Below, one piece after another: positions 17,501 through 27,350 of a stretch of 64,000 nt of DNA (the first letter of the stretch is position 1; every line of letters starts with the position of its first letter). Made by a program: the position numbers and the translations under genes. Source of the stretch: Demequina oxidasica (lineage in GTDB: Bacteria > Actinomycetota > Actinomycetes > Actinomycetales > Demequinaceae); assembly GCF_000975115.1 (NCBI RefSeq), contig NZ_BBRE01000001.1, positions 897,322 to 961,321 on the forward strand, given 5' to 3'. Below the pieces are notes generated by a model, which saw nothing but the letters and a program-made list of their open reading frames with translations, searched no databases and was not told the DNA's origin.

Positions 17501-18076
17501 ATGCTGCTGTCAGATCGCGATATCCGAGCCGAACTCGATGCGGGCCGCGTAGCCCTCGACCCCTACGAGCCTGGCATGATCCAGCCCTCGTCAATCGACG
17601 TACGCCTCGATAAGTTCTTTCGCGTGTTCGACAACCACAAGTACGGCGTAATTGACCCGTCCGTCGACCAGCCCGACCTGACCCGTCTGGTCGAGGTTGA
17701 GCCGGACGCGCCCTTCGTGCTCCACCCGGGAGAGTTCGTCCTGGGCTCGACGTACGAGTCCGTCACGCTCCCCGATGACATCGCGGCGCGTCTCGAGGGC
17801 AAGTCCTCGCTCGGACGACTCGGCCTCATGACGCACTCGACTGCCGGTTTCATTGACCCCGGCTTCGTGGGCAACGTGACCCTCGAGCTCGCAAATGTGG
17901 CCACCCTGCCCATCAACCTGTGGTCCGGCATGAAGATTGGCCAACTGTGCTTCTTTCGCCTGTCTTCCGTCGCTGAACACCCCTACGGATCTGCCGCGTA
18001 TGGCTCGCGGTACAGCGGCCAGCGCGGACCCACGGCCAGCCGCAGCGCACAAAACTTCCACCGCACCGAGGTCTAA
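17501..18076 (+). CDS. dcd: dCTP deaminase (bifunctional dUMP-forming type)
   Basis: Dcd deaminates dCTP; the actinobacterial type also hydrolyses the resulting dUTP to dUMP for thymidylate synthesis. The 191-residue length and the motifs [19 protein letters not shown] (present as [28 protein letters not shown] with the catalytic Glu of the TAGFIDPG region) and the C-terminal QRGPTASR lid are those of the Mycobacterium enzyme. A TAGGTT -10 at 17489-17494 ends 6 nt before the ATG, so the mRNA is probably leaderless. The bifunctional call is by similarity, not shown by the sequence alone. Confidence 0.92.
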   Translation: MLLSDRDIRAELDAGRVALDPYEPGMIQPSSIDVRLDKFFRVFDNHKYGVIDPSVDQPDLTRLVEVEPDAPFVLHPGEFVLGSTYESVTLPDDIAARLEGKSSLGRLGLMTHSTAGFIDPGFVGNVTLELANVATLPINLWSGMKIGQLCFFRLSSVAEHPYGSAAYGSRYSGQRGPTASRSAQNFHRTEV

Positions 18077-18224
18077 AGCTACTCGCGGCGCTCAATGACC
18101 GCCGGCAATCCATTCGCGCCCAGTCTGATGGGTCCGCTTGAGTAACCCCTTGGGGCCGGGCGCGCGAACAATTGACATGTGGGTCCCTACGGCTAGGCTG
18201 ATGCCGTCTTGAGGAGGACCAACA

Positions 18225-19331
18225 ATGACCGATTCCCCCGTACCCGGCTGGTACACCGACCCACAGGACGCCACCGGCCTCCGCTACTGGGATGGCGCAG
18301 GCTGGACCGAACACACCCACAGTGCCGCCGATGCCGCGGCCGCCACAGCGGCAGCCTCGGCGATGCCGCCCGCCACCACCCAGCAGTCAGCGCCGCAGGA
18401 TTCGTTCGCAGCCCCGACCGCAGAATCGGGCGGATACGGCGACGGCGTCGCCACTAGCGAGGGAGCAGCCCCCGCCGTTGCGTACGGCTCCTACGGAAGT
18501 TCTGAACACGTCGCCGTCGGCGGCACCGAAGAGAGCAAGGGCGGCCTGAGCAAGGGCGCACTCGTCGGCATCATCGTTGGCGGTGCCATCCTCATTGCCG
18601 CGATCATCGGCGCTGTGCTCCTGTTCACGAAGAGCGGCTCCGACGACGCCGCCACCACCGATCCGGTCGCCAGTGAGGACTCGGGATCCGCCACCGAAGA
18701 CACGGCGACTGACGATGCCCCCGGAACGGACGACACCACTGGCGACGATGCGCCGGCAGGCGACGAGACCCCGGCCGGCGACGTCGCGACCGGGGCGGGC
18801 AACGCCGTGGTCCCCGATGGCTGGACGGCAGTCACGAGCGAGAGCGGGGCCGTCACTTTCGCGCACTCGCCAGACATGAGCGATGCCTCCGAGTTCATCG
18901 ACCTTGGCGCACTCAACGAGCAAATGTCAGCCGCCCTGCCGGGTTCGACGTCGGAGATCAGCGGCATGTGGGTGGACGTCACCGCGACCGACACCTCGGG
19001 GTCATCCGTCATGGTCTTGGCAACCAACAGTGCGGTGAACTCCGGCAACCCCTCGGTGGAGCTCGAGGCCTTCGCGCAGTCCGCGACCGGGGGCGCGGAG
19101 GACCTCGTCATGAGCGAGACCAGGGAATCCGTCACTGCTGCTGGTTACGACGCCGACACTCTCGACTATTCCTCGACGTCACTTGACGTCAAGGGGTACT
19201 CCTCGGTGACGATTATCACCAACGAGGATGCCTCATTGTTCGTTTTCGCGTCGAGTACTCACGACGCTGAACAGGCGGCGGATCTCAACCAGAAGACGGT
19301 CGACTCGGTAGTGATCAACCACGCGCCGTAA
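18225..19331 (+). CDS. DUF2510 membrane protein with extracytoplasmic domain
   Basis: The 368-residue protein begins with a DUF2510 motif, PGWYTDPQDATGLRYWDGAGWTEH (7-30), a short aromatic module common on actinobacterial membrane proteins. An Ala/Ser/Gln-rich stretch leads to one membrane helix at about 111-135, then an acidic Thr/Asp/Ala-rich linker (about 137-195) and a folded C-terminal domain (about 200-368) that looks like the LpqN/DUF1795 lipid-binding type fold but is not certain. GAGGAGG precedes the ATG. Topology is cytoplasmic N-terminus and external C-terminus. Function unknown. Confidence 0.8.
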   Translation: MTDSPVPGWYTDPQDATGLRYWDGAGWTEHTHSAADAAAATAAASAMPPATTQQSAPQDSFAAPTAESGGYGDGVATSEGAAPAVAYGSYGSSEHVAVGGTEESKGGLSKGALVGIIVGGAILIAAIIGAVLLFTKSGSDDAATTDPVASEDSGSATEDTATDDAPGTDDTTGDDAPAGDETPAGDVATGAGNAVVPDGWTAVTSESGAVTFAHSPDMSDASEFIDLGALNEQMSAALPGSTSEISGMWVDVTATDTSGSSVMVLATNSAVNSGNPSVELEAFAQSATGGAEDLVMSETRESVTAAGYDADTLDYSSTSLDVKGYSSVTIITNEDASLFVFASSTHDAEQAADLNQKTVDSVVINHAP

Positions 19332-19367
19332 GGGCCTACGTCGCTCCGCGACACCTCTCGACCACGG

Positions 19368-19394
19368 CGGCGCCGGTCACTATGACCGGCGCCG
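19368..19394 (+). terminator. Hairpin terminator after DUF2510 gene
   Basis: A 12-bp perfect stem pairs 19368-19379 (CGGCGCCGGTCA) with 19383-19394 around a CTA loop, 36 bp after the stop codon. The following sequence is pyrimidine-rich but lacks a real T-run. It separates this gene from the TPP riboswitch. Confidence 0.7.
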
Positions 19395-19471
19395 TTCGCC
19401 TTCCCTCTCGCCCCCACGCGAGGCAAGACCGGAGTTCTCCTGTCGCGGCATCGGCGCTATGCTGGCGTTTC

Positions 19472-19572
19472 ACGACAGGGGAGCGTTTCCCGCAAGGGAC
19501 CAGAACGCTGAGAGTGCGGAACCGCCGCAGACCCTCGAACCTGATCCGGCTCACACCGGCGTAGGGAGTCGA
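19472..19572 (+). promoter_or_regulatory. TPP riboswitch (THI element)
   Basis: The aptamer core is clear: ACAGGGGAGCG at its 5' side, CTGAGAGTGCGG, then CAGACCCTCGAACCTGATC and CCGGCGTAGGGAGTCG at the 3' side, with CGAC/GTCG closing P1. This fits the thiamine pyrophosphate aptamer in order and spacing. It lies 37 nt upstream of the ATG of the substrate-binding protein, so TPP probably represses the thiamine importer, either by masking the GGGAGG ribosome-binding site or by early termination; the expression platform is short, which favours translational control. Confidence 0.95.
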
Positions 19573-19608
19573 GTCTCGTCCCCTCCTTGAGTATCGGGAG
19601 GATTCACC

Positions 19609-20718
19609 ATGCGCACAGTGCGCACCGCCGCCATCGCGGCAATCACCATCTCCACGCTCGCGCTCGCCGCCTGCTCGTCCGGCGACCCGGACAGCGAGTC
19701 GAGCGACACCCCCACTACCGCTACGGCCAGCTCTTCTGAGCCCACCGCAGCCGCGGGCGGCCTGGGCACCGAGGTCACAGTCGTGACGCACGACAGCTTT
19801 GCCGTGCCCGATGACGTACTTGCAGCGTTCGAAGAGGACAGCGGCCTCAAGGTCACCTTTGTAGCCCCTGGTGACGGTGGCACGCTGGTCAACCAGCTGA
19901 TCCTTACCAAGGACGCACCGCTTGGCGACGTGGTCTTTGGCGTGGACAACACCTTTGCGTCGCGGGCCATTGACGAGGACGTGTTTGCCGACTACGCCTC
20001 CTCCGCACCTGCCGCAGCGCAGGCTGCGCAGTACGCAGTCCCCGACAGCGCCGCGCTGACTGCGATCGACTTTTCAGACGTGTGCCTTAACGTGGACAAC
20101 TCATGGTTCGAGGCCAACGACGTCGCCGTTCCGGCGGCACTCGACGACCTCCTCAAGCCCGAGTACAAGGGCCTGCTTTCCGTCACTAACCCCGCGACGT
20201 CCTCCCCCGGGCTCGCGTTCTTGTTGGCGACCATCTCCGCGGAGGGCGACGGCTGGCAGGACTACTGGACCGCGCTGAACGACAATGACTTGCGCGTGAC
20301 ATCCTCCTGGTCAGACACCTATTACACGGACTTCTCCGCCCCCAACTACGGCGGCGACTACCCCATTGTCTTGAGCTACGCGTCCTCCCCGCCCTACGAG
20401 GCTGGCGAGGATGGCACCACCCCCACGTCGGCGCTGCTGGACACGTGCTTCCGTCAGGTCGAGTACGCGGGCGTGCTGAACGGTGCGAAGAACCCCGCAG
20501 CCGGGCAGGCCGTAGTGGACTGGATGCTTTCTGACGATTTCCAGGCCTCCATCCCCGAGAACATGTACGTCTACCCGGTATCCACCTCCGTGGCGATTCC
20601 CGCTTCGTGGGAGGAGTCCGCGCCGCTCGCCACCACTCCGTGGACCTTGACTCCCGCGGAGATCACGGCAAACCGGGACGACTGGATTCAGCAGTGGACG
20701 GACATCGTCACGCCGTAG
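19609..20718 (+). CDS. thiB: Thiamine ABC transporter substrate-binding lipoprotein
   Basis: ThiB captures thiamine outside the cell for the ThiPQ importer. The 369-residue protein has a lipoprotein signal ending LALAAC (Cys22), a Ser/Thr/Asp linker, and a type II periplasmic-binding fold starting TEVTVVTHDSFAVPDDVLAAFEEDSGLKV, with FGVDNTFASRAIDED typical of TbpA-like proteins. The TPP riboswitch directly upstream is the main evidence for the substrate. GGGAGG precedes the ATG. The permease starts 34 bp after its stop. Confidence 0.92.
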   Translation: MRTVRTAAIAAITISTLALAACSSGDPDSESSDTPTTATASSSEPTAAAGGLGTEVTVVTHDSFAVPDDVLAAFEEDSGLKVTFVAPGDGGTLVNQLILTKDAPLGDVVFGVDNTFASRAIDEDVFADYASSAPAAAQAAQYAVPDSAALTAIDFSDVCLNVDNSWFEANDVAVPAALDDLLKPEYKGLLSVTNPATSSPGLAFLLATISAEGDGWQDYWTALNDNDLRVTSSWSDTYYTDFSAPNYGGDYPIVLSYASSPPYEAGEDGTTPTSALLDTCFRQVEYAGVLNGAKNPAAGQAVVDWMLSDDFQASIPENMYVYPVSTSVAIPASWEESAPLATTPWTLTPAEITANRDDWIQQWTDIVTP

Positions 20719-20752
20719 CGCGCGACTGATCCGTCGAGGCCGAGAAACGCCG

Positions 20753-22393
20753 ATGCTGCGCCGACGCTCGCTCCACCCCGCGTGGTGGGCGCTGGCGGCC
20801 GTGCCGGTGGCGTTTCTCGGCCTCTTCTTTTTGTGGCCGCTGCTGACGATCCTGGGGCGTGGGCTCATCGTCGACGGACACCTGGACGTGGCCGGCGCGT
20901 GGGAGGTCTTGACGGAGCCGCGAACGGGCAAGGTGGTCGCCACCACGATCTGGCTCGCGTTGCTCGGTACGGTGGGGTCGCTACTGCTAGGGGTGCCCGC
21001 CGCGTACGCACTGTTCCGGGTCCGCTGGCGCGGACAGAAGGCGGTGCGCGCGCTCGCTACCGTGCCGTTCGTGTTGCCCACCGTCGTGGTCGCAGCGGCC
21101 TTTTCAGCACTGCTGCGACCGTCAGGTCTGCTCGGCCACTTTTCACTCGACCAGTCGATGGCCGCCGTCGCCGCCGCGCTGGTGTTCTACAACGTGGCCG
21201 TGGTGTTGCGAGTGGTGGGCGGAACTTGGGCTGGCCTTGACCCCTCAACCGTCGCCGCCGCGCGCGTACTCGGCGCCAGCCGCTGGCGAGCCTTCCGTGA
21301 GGTGACGCTTCCCGCGCTCATGCCTGCCGTGGCATCGGCCGCCGCCATCGTCTTCCTGTTTTGCGCCACGTCCTTTGGCGTGGTGCTGGTGCTGGGAGGC
21401 ACGCGTGTCTCCACCGTGGAGACCGAGATCTATCTGCAGGTCAACCAGTTCCTCGACCTGCGCGCGGCTGCCGTGCTGTCAATATTGCAGTTACTGATTG
21501 TGGGCCTTGCGCTGTGGGTGGCGGACCAGGCGCGCAAGCGCCGCGAGCGCGCGACGTCGGGTAAGCGCCTGGACGGCACCCGGGCGGCACGCCGAAAGGA
21601 CGTCCCCGTACTTGCGGCGATTCTGGCGGCTCTGGGGCTGGTGTTGCTCCCGCCCCTGTATGCGTTGGTGGAGCGCTCGCTGCGCACGGCATCGGGACAC
21701 GGCTTTGACCACTATGCGGCGCTGTTTCAGCAACCCGGGCGATCAGTCCTGCCGGTACCGGTGTGGGAGGCGGCGGTGAACTCGCTCGAGACCGCGGCGC
21801 TCGCCGCGGCGGTGGCGACCATCCTCGGCGTCGTGGTGGCGCACCTGGTGACGCACCGAACCCGGCGCTCTGCGCTGCTCGACACTCTGGTGATGCTGCC
21901 GCTGGGAGTCAGCGCCGTGATGGTGGGACTCGGCATGCTGCTCACACTGAACCAACCCATTTTTGGCGTGACAATCGGTGGTTCGTGGTGGCTCGTGGCC
22001 GCGGCGCAGGCGGTGGTCGCGTTGCCGCTCGTGGTCCGCAGCATCGTTCCCACCGCCAGGGCCATCGATCCACATCTGCGCATGGCGGCATCATCTCTTG
22101 GCGCGAGCCCGTGGCGCGTGTGGCGGACCGTGGACTGGCCGCTACTACGCGGCACCACCGGGCTGGCGCTAGGGTTCGCGTTCGCGATCGCACTCGGGGA
22201 GTTCGGGGCGACCAGTTTCTTGGCGCGTCCAGACCGGCCCACGCTGCCTACGGCGATCTACCGACTGCTGGGTCGCCCCGGCCTGGAGAACATCGGCATG
22301 GCGTTCGCGGCCTCTGTCTTGCTCGCCATCATGACCGCGTCCGTCATGATGGCATCAGAGCGTATGCGTACGCAGGTAGGAGCTGATCTGTGA
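20753..22393 (+). CDS. thiP: Thiamine ABC transporter permease ThiP
   Basis: The 546-residue protein is a fused double permease with two BPD_transp_1 domains, each with the EAA loop that contacts the ATPase: one near VAAARVLGASRWRAFREVTLPAL (about 163-190) and one near MAASSLGASPWRVWRTVDWPLL (about 442-465). About 12 membrane helices are expected. It lies between thiB and thiQ; its stop overlaps the thiQ start in GTGA. The fused form is usual for ThiP. Confidence 0.92.
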   Translation: MLRRRSLHPAWWALAAVPVAFLGLFFLWPLLTILGRGLIVDGHLDVAGAWEVLTEPRTGKVVATTIWLALLGTVGSLLLGVPAAYALFRVRWRGQKAVRALATVPFVLPTVVVAAAFSALLRPSGLLGHFSLDQSMAAVAAALVFYNVAVVLRVVGGTWAGLDPSTVAAARVLGASRWRAFREVTLPALMPAVASAAAIVFLFCATSFGVVLVLGGTRVSTVETEIYLQVNQFLDLRAAAVLSILQLLIVGLALWVADQARKRRERATSGKRLDGTRAARRKDVPVLAAILAALGLVLLPPLYALVERSLRTASGHGFDHYAALFQQPGRSVLPVPVWEAAVNSLETAALAAAVATILGVVVAHLVTHRTRRSALLDTLVMLPLGVSAVMVGLGMLLTLNQPIFGVTIGGSWWLVAAAQAVVALPLVVRSIVPTARAIDPHLRMAASSLGASPWRVWRTVDWPLLRGTTGLALGFAFAIALGEFGATSFLARPDRPTLPTAIYRLLGRPGLENIGMAFAASVLLAIMTASVMMASERMRTQVGADL

Positions 22394-23052
22394 CTAAAAA
22401 TGGAGCCGGGCTAGAAGTTGCGGGACTGCGCGTGACGTATCCCGGAAAACCTCCCGTAGAGGCGGTCGCGGGCGTGGACCTCACTGTCGTACCCGGCCAG
22501 ATCGTGGGCCTGTTGGGACCGAGCGGGTGCGGCAAGTCGACGCTGCTCAGCGCCATCGTGGGCGTCGTGGAGCCCGATGCCGGCTCGGTCGCGTGGGACG
22601 GCGTCGATGTCACGCACACTCCCATCCACCAGCGCGGGTTCGGGTTGGTATTCCAGGACGGACAGCTGTTCCCTCACCGGACGGTGGCGGGCAATGTGGG
22701 CTTCGGCCTCGACATGGCCGGGGTTGCCCGCGCTGAGCGCGACGAACGGATTGCTGAACTGCTAGAGGTGGTGGGCCTGGCGGGCTATGGGGGTCGCGAG
22801 ATTACCGAGCTGTCAGGCGGGCAGCGTCAGCGCGTGGCGGTGGCACGGTCGCTCGCCCCGCGACCCCGGCTGCTGCTATTGGATGAGCCGCTGTCCGCGC
22901 TGGACTCGGAGTTGCGTGGGCGCCTGGCCACGGACCTGGGCCAGATTCTGCGGCGCTACTCCATGACCGCCGTGATGGTCACGCACGATCCGCGCGAGGC
23001 GGAGATGGTGTGCGACCGCGTGGTGCGGATGCGGGACGGGGTGCTTCTCTAG
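22390..23052 (+). CDS. thiQ: Thiamine ABC transporter ATPase ThiQ
   Basis: The 220-residue ATPase has Walker A GPSGCGKST, the signature LSGGQRQRVAVARSL, Walker B LLLLDEPLSAL and the switch His in VMVTHDPREAEM. Short length without a C-terminal regulatory domain fits ThiQ. Start is GTG 22390 overlapping the thiP stop by 4 bp. It ends convergently with the rhodanese gene: the two TAG stops share the palindrome CTAG at 23049-23052. Confidence 0.92.
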   Translation: MTKNGAGLEVAGLRVTYPGKPPVEAVAGVDLTVVPGQIVGLLGPSGCGKSTLLSAIVGVVEPDAGSVAWDGVDVTHTPIHQRGFGLVFQDGQLFPHRTVAGNVGFGLDMAGVARAERDERIAELLEVVGLAGYGGREITELSGGQRQRVAVARSLAPRPRLLLLDEPLSALDSELRGRLATDLGQILRRYSMTAVMVTHDPREAEMVCDRVVRMRDGVLL

Positions 23053-23543
23053 CAGTCGCAGGCGATGCGATTGCCCGCCTGAAGCGCCGGCGCGGTGAGG
23101 GAGTCAGGTGCGCGGGTTGCGTCTACCGTGGCGGGAACGCCCGTGATGGGGTCGGAACCTGCGGCATCCACGGGATAACCCTCGCGCGCCCAGTACTCGA
23201 AGCCACCAATCATCTCGCGGACCTCGTAGCCCAGCTCAGAAATGATCAGACCCGCGCGGGTGGCGCCGTTGCAGCCAGGACCCCAGCAGTACACAACGAA
23301 CCTCGTGCCAACGGGATACTCGGGGATGCGCTGGGCCATCTCTGGCTTGGGCATGTGAGTCGCGCCGCGCGCGTGGCCCTGGTCCCAGGCGATCTGGTCG
23401 CGGGTATCGATGAACACGAAGCCCGCGTCCTGGCTCTCGAGCGCTGAATGGACGTCGGAGGCGTCCGTCTCGAAGGCGAGTTTGGCGGCGAAGTGGGCTG
23501 CAGCATCGGCCGTCATTGCGGTGGCGGTGGCATCGATTGTCAT
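23049..23543 (-). CDS. Rhodanese-like sulfurtransferase domain protein
   Basis: This 164-residue protein has one rhodanese domain: [24 protein letters not shown] (43-65) and the active loop [13 protein letters not shown] with Cys86 and Cys91. The CWGPGCNGA loop type is widespread in single-domain rhodaneses of unknown substrate. The N-terminal 35 residues are Ala-rich helix. A possible role is in sulfur transfer for thiamine synthesis, suggested only by its neighbour, a thiamine importer; the genes are convergent, so this is weak. Confidence 0.85.
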   Translation of the reverse strand: MTIDATATAMTADAAAHFAAKLAFETDASDVHSALESQDAGFVFIDTRDQIAWDQGHARGATHMPKPEMAQRIPEYPVGTRFVVYCWGPGCNGATRAGLIISELGYEVREMIGGFEYWAREGYPVDAAGSDPITGVPATVDATRAPDSLTAPALQAGNRIACDC

Positions 23544-23600
23544 GGGGCGAATCTACCCGAGCGCGCGATTCCTTGGGGCAATGGAGCGGCGCGCACTAGA

Positions 23601-23682
23601 GTTGAGCGTTGGCGACTCAAGTTTGACGAATTCACTTGACAACCCGTCCCAAATCCGCATACTTGAGTGTAGGCGGCTCAAC
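23601..23682 (+). promoter_or_regulatory. dnaK promoter with two HAIR operators (HspR sites)
   Basis: HAIR elements have the form CTTGAGT-N7-ACTCAAG. Site 1 is GTTGAGC-N7-ACTCAAG at 23601-23621, and site 2 is CTTGAGT-N7-GCTCAAC at 23662-23682. Between them TTGACA (23636-23641) with an 18-bp gap to TACTTG (23660-23665) forms a vegetative promoter whose -10 runs into site 2. HspR, encoded as the last gene of the operon, would repress here, giving autoregulation as in Streptomyces. The start codon of dnaK is about 70 bp further on. Confidence 0.9.
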
Positions 23683-23751
23683 TTTGAGAGCCGGACTCAA
23701 CCGTGGGCCAAGAAGGGCCCAGCGGCGCAAGCCGCAGACAAGGAGAATCAC

Positions 23752-25632
23752 ATGTCACGTGCAGTAGGCATTGACCTCGGCACCACGAACTCGTGCGTTG
23801 CCGTACTTGAAGGTGGCGAGCCCACCGTCATCGCAAACGCAGAGGGCGCCCGCACCACCCCGTCGGTGGTCGCGTTCTCGAAGACCGGTGAGGTGCTGGT
23901 CGGCGAGATCGCCAAGCGCCAGGCCGTCACCAACGTTGACCGCACCATCGCGTCGGTCAAGCGTCACATGGGAACCGACTGGGACCAGGAGATTGAGGAC
24001 AAGAAGTACACCGCGCAGGAGATCAGCGCGCGCATCCTCGGCAAGCTCAAGCGTGACTCCGAGGAGTTCCTCGGCGAGGCCGTGACTGAGGCCGTCATCA
24101 CCGTTCCCGCGTACTTCAACGACGCCGAGCGCCAGGCCACCAAGGATGCCGGCGAGATCGCGGGCCTCAAGGTCCTGCGCATCGTCAACGAGCCCACCGC
24201 TGCAGCACTCGCGTACGGCCTCGACAAGGGCAAGGAAGACGAGCTCATCCTGGTCTTCGACCTCGGTGGCGGAACGTTCGACGTCTCGTTGCTCGAAGTG
24301 GGCAAGGACGAGGACGCCTTCTCGACCATCCAGGTCAAGGCCACCGCAGGTGACAACCGCCTGGGCGGCGACGACTGGGACCAGCGCGTCGTTGACCACC
24401 TCATCAAGGAGGTCAAGAACGGCCAGGGCGTCGACCTGTCCAAGGACAAGTCCGCCGTGCAGCGTCTGCGCGAGGCGGCAGAGCAGGCCAAGAAGGAACT
24501 CTCCTCGGCCAACTCCACCAACATCTCGCTGCAGTACCTCTCCATTGGCGAGAATGGCCCGGTCCACTTGGACAGCAAGCTCACGCGCGCTCAGTTCCAG
24601 GAAATGACCAAGGACCTACTCGAGCGCACCAAGGCTCCCTTCAAGCAGGTCATCAAGGACGCCGGCGTTCAGCTCAGCCAGATCGACCACGTCGTGCTCG
24701 TGGGTGGTTCCACCCGCATGCCCGCCGTGACCGAGGTCGTCACCGAACTCACCGGCGGCAAGGAGCCCAACAAGGGCGTCAACCCCGATGAGGTCGTCGC
24801 AGTAGGCGCCGCCCTGCAGGCTGGTGTCATCACCGGTGAGCGCAAGGACGTGCTGCTGATTGACGTCACTCCCCTGAGCCTCGGCATCGAGACCAAGGGT
24901 GGCGTCATGACGTCGCTGATCGAGCGCAACACCGCGATCCCAACCAAGTCCTCCGAGGTCTTCTCGACTGCTGACGACAACCAGCCGTCCGTGATGATCC
25001 AGGTCTACCAGGGTGAGCGCCAGTTCGCCCGCGACAACAAGCTGCTCGGTACGTTCGAGCTCGGTGGCATCGCACCCGCACCACGCGGCGTGCCGCAGAT
25101 CGAAGTCACGTTCGACATCGACGCCAACGGCATCGTGCACGTGCACGCCAAGGACCGCGGAACGGGCAAGGAATCGTCCATCACCGTGACCGGCGGCTCG
25201 GCACTGTCCAAGGAAGACATCGAGCGCATGGTTCAGGACGCGGCCGAGCACGAGGCAGAGGACAAGCAGCGCCGAGAGGATGCCGAGACCCGCAACAATG
25301 CCGAGTCGTTCGCGTACTCCACGGAGAAGATCCTGGGCGAGAACGAGGACAAGGTTCCTGCCGAGGTGGCCGAGGACGTCAAGGCCGCGATCGCCGAGGT
25401 GAAGACCGCGCTCGAGGGCGATGACACCGCAGCCGTCAAGACCGCGCACGACTCGCTGGTCGAGAAGGCTCAGAAGATCGGCGAGGCCGTGTACGCGGCT
25501 CAGCAGTCCGAAGGCGCAGACGCGGGCGAGAGCGAAGCTCCCGCTGGCGATGACGCCGCATCCTCCGACGACGAGGAAGACGTCGTTGACGCCGAGATCG
25601 TTGACGACGAGGAAGACGAAGAGAAGAAGTAG
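23752..25632 (+). CDS. dnaK: Molecular chaperone DnaK (Hsp70)
   Basis: DnaK binds exposed hydrophobic segments in an ATP-dependent cycle driven by DnaJ and GrpE. The 626-residue protein has the Hsp70 signatures GIDLGTTNS (6-14), [14 protein letters not shown] and [14 protein letters not shown], a substrate-binding domain (about 390-510), a helical lid, and an acidic tail ending DDEEDEEKK. The start is ATG 23752 after AAGGAG; the long in-frame extension upstream runs through the promoter and is not coding. It is the first gene of dnaK-grpE-dnaJ-hspR under HspR control. Confidence 0.98.
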   Translation: MSRAVGIDLGTTNSCVAVLEGGEPTVIANAEGARTTPSVVAFSKTGEVLVGEIAKRQAVTNVDRTIASVKRHMGTDWDQEIEDKKYTAQEISARILGKLKRDSEEFLGEAVTEAVITVPAYFNDAERQATKDAGEIAGLKVLRIVNEPTAAALAYGLDKGKEDELILVFDLGGGTFDVSLLEVGKDEDAFSTIQVKATAGDNRLGGDDWDQRVVDHLIKEVKNGQGVDLSKDKSAVQRLREAAEQAKKELSSANSTNISLQYLSIGENGPVHLDSKLTRAQFQEMTKDLLERTKAPFKQVIKDAGVQLSQIDHVVLVGGSTRMPAVTEVVTELTGGKEPNKGVNPDEVVAVGAALQAGVITGERKDVLLIDVTPLSLGIETKGGVMTSLIERNTAIPTKSSEVFSTADDNQPSVMIQVYQGERQFARDNKLLGTFELGGIAPAPRGVPQIEVTFDIDANGIVHVHAKDRGTGKESSITVTGGSALSKEDIERMVQDAAEHEAEDKQRREDAETRNNAESFAYSTEKILGENEDKVPAEVAEDVKAAIAEVKTALEGDDTAAVKTAHDSLVEKAQKIGEAVYAAQQSEGADAGESEAPAGDDAASSDDEEDVVDAEIVDDEEDEEKK

Positions 25633-25640
25633 CGCCCGAT

Positions 25641-25677
25641 GCGACGGGCGGGTTGGCACACGCCGCCCGCCCGTCGC
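25641..25677 (+). terminator. Intercistronic hairpin between dnaK and grpE
   Basis: A 12-bp perfect stem pairs GCGACGGGCGGG (25641-25652) with 25666-25677, 9 bp after the dnaK stop. No T-run follows. It is likely an mRNA-stability or partial attenuation structure that keeps dnaK more abundant than grpE-dnaJ-hspR, not a full terminator. Confidence 0.65.
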
Positions 25678-25712
25678 GCGTTACCCCACTCACCGCTCCA
25701 TAGGAGGACATC

Positions 25713-26312
25713 GTGACTGATACACCCGAAGACAAGCCCAACGACGACGCGACCCCCAGCGACGACGCAGAGAACAACGACGCATCGGCCCACCACGGCG
25801 ACGATGCTCTCGCCGACGTCGAGTCGATCCTCAACGAGGCCGGCTCGAACCTCGACGCCGACCAGGACGGCGCGGGCGACGCGCTGACCAAGGCTGCGAA
25901 CATGGCCGCCGAGCACCTCGAGGACCTGCGCCGCCTGCAGGCCGAGTTCGTGAACTACCGCAAGCGTGTGGACCGCGACCGCGCGGCTCTTGGCGACCAG
26001 GCTCAGGCCAAGGTCATCGAGTCGCTCATCCCTGCCCTAGACGACATCGCCGCCGCTCGCGAGCACGGCGACCTGACCGATGGCCCATTCGCGTCCATCG
26101 CGACCAAGCTCGAGGAGTCCCTGGGCCGGCTTGGCTGGGAGCCTTACGGAGCCATCGGTGACGAGTTCGACCCCCAGATCCACGAGGCACTGATGTCTCA
26201 GCCCAGTGCCGAGGTCACCGTGCCCACCGTTCAGCAGGTTGCCCAGCCGGGCCACCGCATCGGCGACAAGGTGTTGCGCCCCGCGCGCGTCATCGTCGCT
26301 CAGCCCGAGTAA
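25713..26312 (+). CDS. grpE: Nucleotide exchange factor GrpE
   Basis: GrpE releases ADP from DnaK. The 199-residue protein has a long acidic disordered N-terminus (about 1-60), a coiled-coil helix (DLRRLQAEFVNYRKRVDRDRA), and the C-terminal beta wing with FDPQIHEALMSQPS and GHRIGDKVLRPARVIVAQPE. Start is GTG after AGGAGG. It follows dnaK and precedes dnaJ by 33 bp. Confidence 0.95.
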   Translation: MTDTPEDKPNDDATPSDDAENNDASAHHGDDALADVESILNEAGSNLDADQDGAGDALTKAANMAAEHLEDLRRLQAEFVNYRKRVDRDRAALGDQAQAKVIESLIPALDDIAAAREHGDLTDGPFASIATKLEESLGRLGWEPYGAIGDEFDPQIHEALMSQPSAEVTVPTVQQVAQPGHRIGDKVLRPARVIVAQPE

Positions 26313-26345
26313 TCACCCGCTAATGCTTCGCGAAGGGAGGCGCCC

Positions 26346-27305
26346 ATGACGAGTCAAGACTGGTTCTCCAAGGACTTCTACAAGACGCTAGGCGTCCCCA
26401 AGGATGCCGATGAGGCCGCCATCAAAAAGGCCTATCGCAAGCAGGCCAAGGAACTACACCCGGACCGTAACCCCGGCAACGCGAGCGCTGAGAAGCGCTT
26501 CAAGGACGTGGGCGAGGCTTACGCGGTACTGAGTGACAAGACTCAGCGCGAGCAGTACGACTCGGTGCGCGCAATGGGCGGCGGACCCCGCTTCCAGGCA
26601 GGAGGCCAGGGAGGCGGCGGCTTCGAGGACGCCATGGGTGGCATGTTCGGCGGAGGCCGCACGCAAAGCGGTTCGTTCGGCGGGGGCCGCACCCAGAGCA
26701 GCGGCGGATTCGAAGATATTCTGTCGAACATGTTTGGTGGCGGACGTCGTGGGCCCACTCCGGGCCAGGACATCGGCGCAACCACTGAGGTGGCCTTTCG
26801 CCAGGCAGCGGACGGCGCGACCATCTCCCTCACCCTGGACGGCCACAAGTTCTCCACCCGCCTACCCGTGGGCGTCAAGGACGGTCAGAAGATCCGCATC
26901 CGCGGCAAGGGACGCCCCGGCCAGAACGGCGGCCCTCCCGGCGACCTGATGCTCACGGTCCGCGTCGCTAAGCACCCCGTCTTCACGGTAGACGGCAACA
27001 ACCTGCGCATGACACTCCCCGTCGCCTTTGACGAGGCCGTGCTGGGAGCGAACGTCGAGGTCCCCACGCTGGACGGCACTCGCGTCAAGGTCAAGGTCCC
27101 CTCGGGCACCAACTCCGGCCGCGTATTGCGCGTCAAGGGGCGCGGCCTGAACGGACCAACCGGGACGGGCGATCTGTTGGCCACGGTCAGCGTGACGGTG
27201 CCAGGCAAGGTCTCGCGCGCGGGCAAGGAGGCGCTGCAGGCCTTCGCGCTGGAGACCGCCAAGGACGACCCGCGCGGAGACCTCTACAAGGACGCCGTCA
27301 AGTAG
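26346..27305 (+). CDS. dnaJ: DnaJ-type co-chaperone lacking the zinc domain
   Basis: The J domain (about 10-75) contains the essential HPD ([10 protein letters not shown]) that stimulates DnaK ATPase. A Gly/Phe-rich stretch with repeated GGGRTQSG follows, then two C-terminal beta domains (about 140-319). The protein has no cysteine at all, so the four CXXCXGXG repeats of type I DnaJ are absent and the layout is that of CbpA/type II J proteins, although it occupies the usual dnaJ slot in the operon. At 319 residues it is about 60 shorter than classical DnaJ. A zinc-containing DnaJ is likely encoded elsewhere. Confidence 0.92.
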   Translation: MTSQDWFSKDFYKTLGVPKDADEAAIKKAYRKQAKELHPDRNPGNASAEKRFKDVGEAYAVLSDKTQREQYDSVRAMGGGPRFQAGGQGGGGFEDAMGGMFGGGRTQSGSFGGGRTQSSGGFEDILSNMFGGGRRGPTPGQDIGATTEVAFRQAADGATISLTLDGHKFSTRLPVGVKDGQKIRIRGKGRPGQNGGPPGDLMLTVRVAKHPVFTVDGNNLRMTLPVAFDEAVLGANVEVPTLDGTRVKVKVPSGTNSGRVLRVKGRGLNGPTGTGDLLATVSVTVPGKVSRAGKEALQAFALETAKDDPRGDLYKDAVK

Positions 27306-27350
27306 TTTTAGCCCAGTAGGCCCGGCACCAGCTGACGGAAGGAGTCAGGC

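Noticed and set aside
23683-23701. Third HAIR site before dnaK
   Set aside because: TTGAG and CTCAA are present (23684-23700), but the gap is 2 bp too short compared with the two good sites.
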